From Sphacelaria rigidula (taxonomy: Eukaryota; Phaeophyceae; Sphacelariales): a stretch of DNA of 29,013 bases. The stretch is from positions 1 to 29,013 of the forward strand of contig CAXNAA020000090.1 in assembly GCA_964200075.2 (NCBI GenBank), in the 5' to 3' direction. Each line of letters starts with the position of its first letter. Position 1 is the stretch's first letter. This document shows positions 20,001-29,013 of this stretch, piece after piece. The notes beneath the pieces are model-generated. The model saw only the letters and a program-made list of their open reading frames with translations, was not told the DNA's origin and did not search any database. The position numbers and the translations under genes are program-made.

Positions 20001-21896
20001 GAAGTTGAGGGCTAAGGTGGAGCGGCTGAGGAAGGAGAGGGATGAGGCCGAGGATCAAGCTGCGAAGTGGTTGAACGAGCAGCAGGCCAACCTGAGGCAA
20101 CAGCTGGCCGCGGATATGAGCATGAACGGGGTAATGAACGACCAGGACCGGGCTGATTCGGTAAGTAGAGACGAAGTTTTGGGAGGAGTGGGAGGGGTGG
20201 GATTTTTTGTAGAGATGTGTGACACGCACACATCGACTTTTGGGAGGATGTATCTCTTGCCGTTTCCCGTATAGCAACGTCTCTGACCGGAGATTAGGAC
20301 TTGCTTGTGGCATATGTCTGTTGTGAGGGTGAAGTGCACAACCTGTGATACCTGTTTACAGGTATGCTACAACAGTGACGTGCCGTAACGCCAACCTCCT
20401 AAGCATTTACCCTCTGTGAACTCATGTTTCCGACCAATCTCGCGTCGTAACTTCCGCAGCCCCTGAGCTCGTTCCCCACCCTTATGGCTGATCGACTGTC
20501 GTTCAATTTTTTGAAACATCGAAGGATGTCGGAGGACCCATTATGGCCAGCTTGCAGGCAGAAAGCGCGAGGCTTCGCAAGGAGTTGGAGGCAGCGAGAA
20601 ACGAAGCGAAAATGTTGAGAGAGCGTGCGCCCTCCGACGGTGTCTTCAGCAAAAAAGATCTCGGAGAGTTGGGGGGAAACGGGATTACCTCCCTTTCCCT
20701 GCCGCAGTCGGTAAGTAATTCTGTGTGTCCGCCCATCTTCTGTAAAATTCGGACGGGGAGAAGCTCATGTTTCACCACTTGGTTGTTTGCTGTTTTATCG
20801 TGCACCTTGTCGTCAATCGGCTTCTGGCAGATATTGGATTATCGTGCCTTTCCCACGTGGTTGTTGCTATGTATTGTAGTAGGGTGATACATATATTGGA
20901 AATCCACTGTTGAAGACCCCCGCAACAAGGTGCTGTATATATTGGACAAGTATAACAGGTTCACTGCTTTGCGTTTGTGAGCATTTTGCTCAAGTGCACC
21001 GTCAGCTTCCTTCGTACAACCCACTTATAGATGAGTTGAAACATCGGCTGTTCTTTTACGCCGGGATTCATGGGTCTTCCACCTCCTGACACTTGATTTT
21101 TACCTTGCATCATGTCTCCACACTCTCGTCGCCCCCCTCTCGCCCTCGCACTGCACTGTTGATCTCTTGTTTCGTTCCTCGCGATGTAACGAACGCATGG
21201 CCAGAACGGAACGAACGTTAATCCCGAGGATGCGAAGAAGGCCTTGAGTCACCTCCTGGGCAAGGCTCTCAACCTGTTGAGTCCTCAGGCGGCGGCAGAG
21301 GCGGCGGCTGAGGTTGCTGCCACGGCTGCTGCCAACGCTGAAGCTGCTTCGAACGGCAGGGGGAAGACGCGTCTACAGGTAGAGTAGGTGAAAACTCATT
21401 TCCCCGCTGCCCCCATCCCCTTTCTTCATTAAACAGGCGTAGGGGTCGTTCTTTTGTCGTTGCTCTCGAGCCCTGCACGTGTTCATATAGGTCGCTCCTT
21501 CAGACCTCGTGCGTGTAGTTTTTGTTCCTGTTGAAAAAATAAGATTCCTACATACGGTTCCGAGTCGAATTTTCCCGATTATTCATCTTAATATCGTCTT
21601 CCGTGAGCAAAGATTATACTTTTTTTTGTCGAATTTGACGCACCGAGTCCTTCTTGTCGTCCGTATATTGCCTTCCTCTTCCCCGGAGAATCTAACCCCG
21701 TTATTTTGGTGATCTCCCATGATCTTCCCGTTGTTTTTCACAGGGAGCGAGCAATGAGGAGGATATGACGACTGTGCAGACTTGGGCCCACATGGCACGA
21801 GGCGAGGGAGATTCTGACTCTGGCTCGAGTACTATCCACAACAGTCCGCCTGTCAAGACAACAGCAGCAGCGCTAACGCCGCGCATGATTGTGTAA
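17044..21896 (+). CDS. Spliced coiled-coil protein, seven coding exons, 521 aa, function unknown
   Basis: Exons: 17044-17430, 18260-18337, 19153-19292, 19713-20160, 20525-20710, 21205-21378 and 21744-21896 (TAA). All introns are GT-AG (donors GTATGT, GTGAGA, GTGAGT, GTAAGT, GTAAGT, GTAGAG) and all phases match; only the exon 3/4 junction splits a codon. Residues 1-35 are basic and amphipathic, KRKR is at 58-61, and a Gly/Ser-rich linker follows. Residues 130-202 and 206-335 are charged heptad-rich coiled coil with Leu/Arg/Glu/Asp. Residues 352-400 hold a further coil, 430-460 are Ala-rich, and the tail is polar and acidic. No catalytic motif is seen. A structural or scaffolding role (golgin-, centrosome- or motor-tail-like) is inference only. 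The start could lie further upstream: an acceptor at 17025 would extend it in frame by six residues (LAAKNN), and an in-frame TGA at 17014 limits further read-back. Confidence 0.8.
17531..17721. repeat. ~95-bp tandem duplication inside intron 1
   Basis: Units 17531-17626 and 17629-17721 share GTGCAGMCTGACGTC, TTACACACAACACTGCTA, GCATGTTT-like and GTCATCTCAYGACC blocks in order. They lie in the first intron of the coiled-coil gene, about 100 bp after the donor. Confidence 0.85.
18234..18259 (+). other. Poly-C tract at the intron 1 acceptor
   Basis: A run of 14 C residues (18234-18247) is followed by ATGTATGTCCAG, ending at the acceptor for the 78-bp exon 2. It takes the place of the usual mixed pyrimidine tract. 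Confidence 0.7.
20348..20365. repeat. 18-bp palindrome in intron 4
   Basis: ATACCTGTTTACAGGTAT forms a 7-bp stem with a 4-nt TTTA loop. It lies in intron 4 of the coiled-coil gene. It could be chance; no function is assigned. Confidence 0.5.
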
Positions 21897-24800
21897 TAGT
21901 GAACGCACGGGTCGCTTTTTGCGTCGCCCTGAGCTGTTTTTCTATGCCTCGATTGCTGTTGCTGCTGCCAATTTCTCGTGCTTGTTCGACGGGGGAGGAG
22001 TAATGAGGAAACGCATTCCATCCATGTTCTTGATTTTTCCCTGTCGGTGCTTTTCTCCGGGGAAACACGGGATTGAGACGGAAAAATCCGCGATGGATCT
22101 GCTCGATCGCCGCATAATATATGCACTACCTATGAAAAAGGACACGCATGGGGTTTATGTGGGAGTGTCGTGTAGTGTCGTGTACGCTGTGAAGGTCCCA
22201 TTTTTTTGTCGGGGTGTAGGGGAAAAAGAGGGAACTGAGATTCCTCTCGTCCCACGCTGAACGGTTTTGTCGAAATATTCACCAACGTTTTTTACACAGG
22301 CTGTACAGTAAAGTGTGTCCTCGTGTTTGTGTTCTGTCTACTTTTCCATCTTGCACGGAGTCTGAGAGGTGTCAAATCGAACCTCGCTCGTTGTTGTTGT
22401 TCATGACATGAGGTTTTGAAAATGCATGATTTTTCGAATTGTGTAGGACCGGGGTCGGCCTATCCCGTTTGGCTGCAATGCTACCCCATCGATGATGTAT
22501 GTTGGTGTCTTCGAATGGACCGGCCAACACCCAAACGGACGGCAAGTCGAGTGATGACAGTTGGAGGTTGTGATCATTTTTTCATTTGGAGGGGTTGGTA
22601 TGGGGGCGAGAATAAGAAAAAAATGAGGTGAACAACGGAAGAACATGAGCAGCTGGGTATGTTTTCTGGGAGCTGACGTGGAGTGTCACGGTCGCCCTTG
22701 TTCTTCTTAGCTCTCAAGTGTGGTGTCACTGGCGGCATTTCATGTCGTGTCGGGGCCCGATCAAAAACTATGCGTAACCCATCGTCAGCCTTGGATGCCG
22801 AAGGGAGCGATTGGCGGGGAGGAGGAAAATGGGCAGAGGAGGAGATGGAGCGCAGACGACGTCGAACGTTGCGTCGTCGTTCCAGTGTTTCCTTGAGATG
22901 TGTGAAACGTGCCGTTGGGCGGTTTTGATGGCGGAAGGATTCGAGGCCTGCGTGTTGTGTATGGGTGTCGTGGAAGACATTTCGAACAACGAAAACTCTT
23001 ACCGTGTACGCGCCCCAAGCCAAGGGCATTGTCGTCCTCCCGCCGCCCTCTCTGTTAATGCTCATGGTGCACGTACGCACTTGTGATACTGGGAGGTGAT
23101 TTTCGCACTGGAGTTTGTTTACAGGAATGGAGAGGTGGGGTCCGCGGGGGTCGGTAGTGGCGGCGATGATAGGTTTGGACTGCCCACCTAACGGAGGTTT
23201 TTAATTCTCGGGAGGGGGTCATCTGGATATTTGCCGTGTGAACGGGAATGCGGTGAAACGTGCTTGTCGAGGGCGTTGTCGTCAGAACGGGCGTTAGAGC
23301 AAACCCCCTCTTGGTGAGCATGTTTGCCCTTCTGGGTGTATTGCCGGTGATATTTGTTTTTCAAGGCAAAATACGTAAAGTGCCATCTGAAACTGCTGGT
23401 GTGTGGGCTCATCGGTGGAGGTACTTTCGTTCGATCTGTTTCTGTTCATATTATTTTCGGGTGCATCGATCTGTTGATTTGTTTTTTTTGTCGGGCTCGC
23501 GACTGTCACTGTTGCAGGCCGTGGCTGAGAGTTGCGAAATAAAAAGTGGCGTGAAGTTGCGTTCAATACAGCCACTCCATTTAGGTGATGACGTAGCATA
23601 TGCGACGTGGAGGTGTAAGTGTGTTCTCCCCACACACCGCATGTTTTACGGGACGCAGATTGGCCGATGTCCCAAAATTATTTTTCGTTTTATTTCGTTG
23701 GGAAAATACATGGAAAAAAGAAGAAAAAATCTCGATTTATCAAACATGATTTATTATGTGCAGCATGCTGTCTATTTTCTTTGTCCTTGTTTTGGGTTTT
23801 GTTATTTGGGGAGGGCAGAGGGGAGTTCCCTGATGAAAACGTTGCAGATATTGTTTCTTTTCTTTCATGAATAAGGAAGCCGTACCGAATTTACAGCCTT
23901 TGGAAATGGGCGGTGGGAAAAGAGGATCTGATGTACGTGAAAGGGCACGTCCGTATGCATCGCTTTGGGGTGGTGTGGTTTCATTGTATGTATTACTCAT
24001 GTTCTCGTTTGCATCCGTCAGTTTCCTCGGTGGTTCTTCTTGCCCACATTTTTTGCGTTCATATTTATGTGTGTGTGTTTTTGCGCGCGCGCGCGTGTGT
24101 GGTGTGTGTTTGCGGCATGTATCATTGTTGTGTCATAAATCTCTGTGCCGTAGTGTTATGATCACATACTGATCAAGGGGTGAGTGACAGTTTGAGTGCA
24201 TCGTAATGATGGAGATACACATCGCTCCGAGAAGTAAAATACGTTTGGTCAACGCCCCTCCCCCTTCCCCCTCTGTTACCGGCACCAACCAACCGTCGAG
24301 TAGTACTACGTTGCGTTGCTGGTGCGGGAGAGGGAAAGGAAAATTCGCACATTTTTTTCGTCGACTCGAATCAAACTGGATCTGGTATAAAAAATCAGTT
24401 CCGTTGGTTTTGATTCCGGTCTCCACCACGGTGGTGTGTGAGAGAGGTGTGGCTTTCGTGCGTTATTTTCCGTGTCCATTTCTTCTCTCACCTGACGGTA
24501 AAACTCCAAGTTTTTGGGCGTTTGAAATTGGCGTCATGACCGCGGGCGTAGTAGCGTAGTACATAATGCATCCAGTACAGTACATTCGTAGCACCTTCGA
24601 GTCCATGTCTTTGTGTCAAATGTGATTACGAATGCTCCCGGAAATTCGTCACTGCTTTGCGAGCGGGGTGGAACTGTGAGTTTGTGACTGAATGTGTACG
24701 TGTCCTGAGTGTAGAGTGTCCATGTCTTGTCTATGTTTGTGCGTGCCTAGGGAAGCGTATCGTTTCGATCATTGCTGTTGGACGATCGATCTACTGATTA

Positions 24801-24972
24801 CATTCTGGTGATCGGCGGCGGGGGCGGGGGGGGGGGGGGGGGGGGGGGGGGAAGGAAGAAGAGGGGAAAAGGGGTGGGGTTGGTTTTTTTTTTTTTTTGA
24901 CGGGGGNNNNNNNNNNGTTTTGGGGGGACGGCTGTTGGGTGGGGCTGGTGGGGGGGGGGGGGGGGTGGGGGT

Positions 24973-25025
<53 letters not shown>

Positions 25026-25731
25026 GGAGAGATGAATCATACGGGCAAAACGGATGGTCTCAGTTTTTTTCATGTCTTCACGGCCGGAATATGACTTTGT
25101 CTCGTACGACAAGAGCTATAGTTGTCATACCCGAGTGTTGGTGGACACGATGTGCGGATATAGAAATGATCCCACATTGAGAACATGTCAGCGAAGGAAG
25201 TTTTGGAAATATACGTCCTTCTCTTGTCCGTGTTGTCATATTGTTTTGAAATCGGAATAAGTCCTTCTGTTGTTGAATGTTTTCGTGGAAGTCACCTGGG
25301 TGGGAGCAACGACCGTGGCGGCAGCCGTACCGGACACACGCCTACGAGTTTTGCTCCAGTTTCCTCCCACCACCGCTGTACGAGTACACACGCATCGTGC
25401 CTACTACAGTTCAACAACATCTACTTTTTTTTCTTGTGTAGATTTTTGTGTGGTTTTGGTATTTCGTGTACTGCTGCTGACTATAACATTATTTGTATTG
25501 TACGGATTGGCCATAGATGTGGGGCAAGGGTGAAAGGTGCTCGCGTGTATTGCACACCAACCTTCCTCTTGTCTAGCAGCGAGGAGTAGGATGGGTCAAG
25601 GGGGGTAGGCGTTTTTTGAGTGAGATGCGGCTTGTCGTTTTGGGGGTTACTGGGAGTGAAGACACCCCAGGCCGACTGCCGTGATGTGTACTTTGCTTCG
25701 TACCTGTTGATACGTGTTCCGTGGTCAGCAG
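21897..25731. other. Gene-poor stretch after the coiled-coil gene
   Basis: The 3' UTR of the coiled-coil gene presumably starts here; no AATAAA was seen close to the stop. Many overlapping ORFs (up to 204 codons at 23260-23874) show no motifs, and competing ORFs lie on the opposite strand. A GC/GT microsatellite lies near 24068-24110. Confidence 0.4.
24819..25024. repeat. Poly-G low-complexity tract containing a 10-N assembly gap
   Basis: Long G runs (24827-24851 and about 24951-25024, broken by single T or A) flank a T run and the ambiguous stretch 24907-24916. The fixed 10-N block suggests a placeholder of unknown true length. Reported Pro- or Gly-polymer ORFs across it are artefacts. Confidence 0.9.
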
Positions 25732-25898
25732 TTTGTTCAAATGAGGTCCAGGCCTTGGAGAATGCTTCCAATAATGATGGGGGATTTGGAAACGTGACTG
25801 AATTTTCAGGGATGACGCGGACTCCCCCCTTTCCCCCCAAAAAGAAGAGGACCCCCATTGATGATTGCCCCGTGTCAAAAAGGATGCGTGGTCAGTGA
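25732..25898 (+). CDS. Candidate terminal exon with two basic clusters
   Basis: An acceptor-like GTCAGCAG at 25731 (or TTTTCAG at 25809) precedes an open frame ending at TGA 25896-25898. The last 28 residues carry PPKKKRTP and, ten residues on, SKRMRG, the spacing of a bipartite nuclear-localisation signal at an extreme C-terminus. No upstream exon that would supply the rest of a protein was identified. It may be a real last exon or a chance ORF. Confidence 0.25.
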
Positions 25899-27190
25899 TC
25901 ACTAGACTACGGCAAGCAAGAAATTAATACGCCCTCTGAACCATCCCCCAACAACTACCAGGAAGAAAGTGGCCACGCGGCACGTCACACGGATGGCATC
26001 GGCGAAGACGACCGCGAGTGTCGGAGTTCCCGACGGCTCTGTGCTTGGCCTTGGGGGATTGGCGTGTAGATTTCGCCGCCTCAACCAACCACTTCTCTGA
26101 AGGGCCAACCTCTTACGGACGCCTGCTTGATGTCGCGTGATCACGTGGCTGCTTCTTGATTGAGCAGCTTCGACGAACTTGGTGCGCACATAGCGGTGGG
26201 CGAAAAAGACGATTCATTCCCGTCAACAGTCGACAGCCAACAGCCGAAAGTACAAATGGATTTAATAGGGCTGTGAAATGGATCAGTTTGTACTCGTGAT
26301 GAAACTGGAAGTGGTGACGCGGACCCCAGTTCATTCTGTTCATTGCAAGTTTGCTGTCACCGGCTATGTCGATACAAATTGTAGTACCGTGAGTTTGTAA
26401 CAGATGCTTACATTGTTACAAACAAAATGATGGAAGAATTAGGACCTGCACCTGACGGCAGTACAAGCACAAACAAAACTCGTGGCACGAGCTCGTCTAG
26501 CCCACGAGCGGATTTTGAGTTTGCAGGCCCATTTGCAACTCATACTACTGGGCTCGAACTATTTTTCAGAAGGGTTTTCTCGATAGGCTCGGGGTACGCA
26601 AGTAGGTTGGGCCATGGCACTTGTGCCAGAAGCTTTTATACGGTAGCTCAAACATGAGCAGTTCAATAGAAAAACGACCGTCGTCAGGGTGCGGCGTTTT
26701 TTTAACAGGACGACGTGCCTCTGAGCGCTACGGAACACGTGACAAAGCACGCTGAAAACATACTTCTTTGGACTACGAGCTGGGCCGGACATCAGTGCTT
26801 TTTAAACGAAGAGTGGAGACGCTTTTGGCAGCTTTTGGCAATTCGAAGCGTTAGGCGCTGAAATTTTGACACGACATTTTTATCATCAATCTGCGCAAAC
26901 CTGTGAGGGGGGAGAGGGAAAAACGAAAAACAGCCGATTCTCGAAAATAACAATGTTTTCGTGAGATTGAGAATCTACGATACGATTGAGAGCAGGCTTT
27001 TCATGGCTTTCAGCAGCCGGAAGTGTCTGCATCATTGATGAACAAAACGCTTACCTCGCACCTTGGTGCAAAATCCTGCCGGCAAACCTCACAATGTTTC
27101 CGTGATATCGAGCGTTGAAAGTACGATCGAGAGTGAGGTCTTATTCATAACATGTCTCGCTGCGCCGGTTCCGATGATGAGACAAAAAGT
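25899..27190. other. Gene-free stretch with a diverged direct repeat
   Basis: No supported gene. Segments starting ACAATGTTTYCGTGA at 26951 and 27090 continue with similar CGAT-GAGAG-type text, suggesting a diverged duplication of about 139 bp. GCTTTTGGCA is repeated near 26821 and 26831. Confidence 0.4.
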
Positions 27191-27793
27191 TTACATGTGT
27201 AGCATGTTGGAACATTCCTGCCACCCGTTGCCTGAATGGAATAGCAGAGTAATGTTGGACAATGTTGCGCGCTGGCCCACAGGCGTGCATTTGTGGGAAA
27301 ATGCACCGTTCAAGAGGTCTCCAAAGTAGTGTGAGTCGTGCGGTTCGAGTAAAATATACGATTTAGCCAGGTTGTGCCCGAATTCATTCGCAAATGCAGT
27401 TGATTCCACCATTCGTGTGGACTTGGGACTCGTGGATATCTTGAAATCACGTTTCTGTTCAACAATTTCGCCGCAATTTCCGTCGTTGTTTTTGAAAGCG
27501 CAAGTCATCGCGCGTGATATGACTGGTGATATCCCGCCTTTTCGTGCCGAGAAAAGTCGCAATACGTGGTGGGACCCTGGATTCTGTTCCATGATCTCAC
27601 GCTCGATGGCAGCGGATCATAACAAATTCTCTTGCACGAAGTCAATGGAGCGCCTCCCGTCTATGAGCTGCAGCAGATCTATTTTGCCAGGGACTCTCGC
27701 CAACCGCATCGGATTTCCGAAAATGCACTCGAAACACGTGCCGAGGGACCCATCAAGAACGGCTCATGACCCATCAACACGGGAAAACAAATA
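27191..27793 (-). pseudogene. Degenerate unrecognised ORF with two in-frame TGA codons
   Basis: One minus-strand frame is open from 27793 to 27191 except for TGA at 27764-27766 and 27617-27619. The translation looks protein-like: a Cys pair in GTCFEC, an amphipathic stretch ending in SIDFVQENLL, then KSYILLEPHDSH. Both TGAs could derive from CGA by CpG transition, as in the recombinase element. A 167-codon plus-strand ORF overlaps it (27372-27875), so the true strand is uncertain. No family was recognised; a mobile-element remnant is the likeliest reading. Confidence 0.3.
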
Positions 27794-27895
27794 CTACCGC
27801 ATCAGCAAATTGGCTGCAAAACACCGGGAGCACTTGGAACTGGCTAACCATAATCAAAACGTCATGCTGTGCTGACAGCAATCAACGGTACAACG

Positions 27896-28506
27896 AACAC
27901 CGGACGCTGGGTCTCGGTAGGCTCCACGACCACCGCTCCTGCTCCACCTCTACCCCATCCGTGCTCTCCTCCTTGAGGGACAGTACGTGGCCTACACAAA
28001 TCGCCGACTCTGCACAGTTTGATTGTCACGCCGAGCGTCGACACTTGGAAGGGATGCGTCTTGCACGTCTTTTGGATGATCCTGCGGAAATGATTGATCG
28101 GGGGCAGCGGCGAAGGGTACGGGTGATCGCAAGAGTTAATGGGGCAGGTTACAGTCGATAAATCGGGCGCTTCAGTACAGCTGGGCGAATTTCAACAACT
28201 TCAAATTAGAAACTGGCGCAAACAGGACGTCCTCTTGTCCCGTGTGGGGATGATGCTTCCAAACGTATCCATTTACTTGGCACCACGCGAGGACGATACC
28301 GACACATTCAACACTAGGCGGGTACTCACGATCGAAAAGACTTGGACTCATCATGCCGAGCAGCTGGGCACTCTCGACTCCGGCGACATTAGACACGACA
28401 TCCTCCAAGGCCTTGTCGAGCTCGATCGTGTCTCCGTCGGGGAGGTTCGTCTGGTTCGTGGAAAAGGTGCCAGCGACAGCGGGGGGAAAGAGACGGTGCG
28501 CATCAG
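27896..28506 (+). pseudogene. Candidate frameshifted ORF or exon on the plus strand, unrecognised
   Basis: A charged, protein-like reading (HAERRHLEGMRLARLLDDPA, then RGQRRRVRVIARVNGAG) runs to about 28145. It continues in the next frame (QVTVDKSGASVQ, then LTIEKTWTHHAEQLGTL) to a stop at 28508-28510. The change occurs at GTTAATGGGGCAGG. A donor-like CAG|GTAGGG lies at 28506/28507, so the last part could instead be an exon, with an acceptor CAG at 28179. A 33-bp intron would be too short, which favours a frameshift. No domain was recognised. Confidence 0.3.
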
Positions 28507-28510
28507 GTAG

Positions 28511-28796
28511 GGGTGCGAGTCAAGAGTAGTGACGCATATGCATGGGTAGTGCACTCTCTGGGATATCCGTCATCATTTGTGATACACACCTATATATTTT
28601 CTAGTATAAACAGGAGTGCCCCCCCAAAAATACGAAGCCCTATGCTGATTTTTTCAATCCTCGGTGTTTTCGGGGGGGAGGGGGGGGGGTTAGACTCACT
28701 TTTATGGCAAGCACGAATCTTGATTTTTTCAAAATCGGGGGGACAAAAAATCGGGGGACGCACTTTATGGACACGGATTTGGACCTAGTCAGGGCT
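28511..28796. other. G-run-rich spacer, no gene
   Basis: It contains a G run at about 28670-28689 and repeats of the AAAATCGGGGGAC word. No supported coding region. The remaining 120 bp of the window after 28893 also show nothing recognisable. Confidence 0.4.
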
Positions 28797-28893
28797 AAAA
28801 AATTCGGGGGGTCACGATCTCGGAACGGTTTCCCCCGATTTTTCGGAAAAATCGGGGAAAATCGTTCCGAGATCGTGACTCCCCCGATTTTTT
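28797..28893. mobile_element. Near-perfect foldback palindrome, ~47-bp arms
   Basis: The left arm (about 28797-28843) and right arm (about 28846-28893) are inverted copies sharing GTCACGATCTCGGAACG, a CCCCGATTTTTC inner part and an AAATTCGGGGG-type outer end. Only a few mismatches and almost no loop separate them. AAAATCGGGGG-type motifs also occur singly just before it (about 28730-28760). A foldback transposon remnant is likely; a long hairpin in any transcript is certain. Confidence 0.75.
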
Positions 28894-29013
28894 TGAGGTG
28901 ACGTACGTGCATTGACGTACACTCCCAGTGTACGAGGCGTTTGATATTTTTGCAACGGCAGCACAAGACAGTCTCGTGACAGCACAGGGCGTGCGTTCTG
29001 CCGCCCCAGCTGC

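Noticed and set aside
22574-23080. Minus-strand 168-codon ORF and the overlapping plus-strand Arg-rich ORF
   Set aside because: Neither strand is favoured by motifs or splice sites; the Arg run comes from a local CGT/GAC-rich stretch.
23260-23874. 204-codon plus-strand ORF
   Set aside because: No motif, no splice context, odd Phe/Cys-rich composition and competing ORFs on the opposite strand.
24798-25112. Pro-polymer and Gly-polymer ORFs
   Set aside because: They are translations of poly-G across an N gap.

Overview
The window looks like eukaryotic nuclear DNA. Coding segments are short, phase-compatible exons with GT-AG borders. They are separated by introns of about 360-830 bp, and the intervening DNA is full of degenerate mobile elements and local duplications. 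There are no bacterial-style operons or Shine-Dalgarno-led ORFs. Roughly even base composition, introns averaging about 550 bp, and a tyrosine-recombinase mobile element fit a protist or alga such as a stramenopile (a brown-alga-like genome would fit). That placement is inference, not something the sequence proves.

Layout. 0.6-3.44 kb, minus strand: one long dead mobile-element gene. It has a coiled, Gln-rich N-terminus, a CCCH zinc finger and a C-terminal tyrosine recombinase, broken by five in-frame stops and two compensating frameshift zones; a 69-bp tandem repeat lies just upstream of its ATG. 3.8-4.24 kb: a tRNA-derived SINE-like element, minus strand, with a second body copy at 15.67-15.86 kb. 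5.82-6.01, 9.2 and 13.56-14.47 kb: members of a family of about 100-bp inverted-repeat elements with CCCTTTG-like ends next to TTAA; the last site is a dense cluster that includes a foldback palindrome. 7.6-8.2 kb, plus strand: a Ser/Arg-rich disordered ORF, probably a first exon. 8.5-12.8 kb: no convincing gene, but several tandem duplications. 13.36-13.56 kb: an unrelated MITE.

17.03-21.90 kb, plus strand: the one convincing live gene. It has seven coding exons (two junctions lie in stretches without long ORFs) encoding a 521-residue, largely coiled-coil protein of unknown function with an internal 86-residue-offset repeat. All six introns are GT-AG and all phases match. A small exon near 16.16 kb may be its true start.

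21.9-29.0 kb: mostly gene-poor. It holds a poly-G tract with a 10-N assembly gap, a possible short terminal exon with two basic clusters (25.7-25.9 kb), two degenerate ORFs (27.2-27.8 minus, 27.9-28.5 plus) and a near-perfect foldback at 28.8 kb. The mobile-element remnants do not appear to work together with the coiled-coil gene. The window reads as one gene set in a graveyard of transposons.
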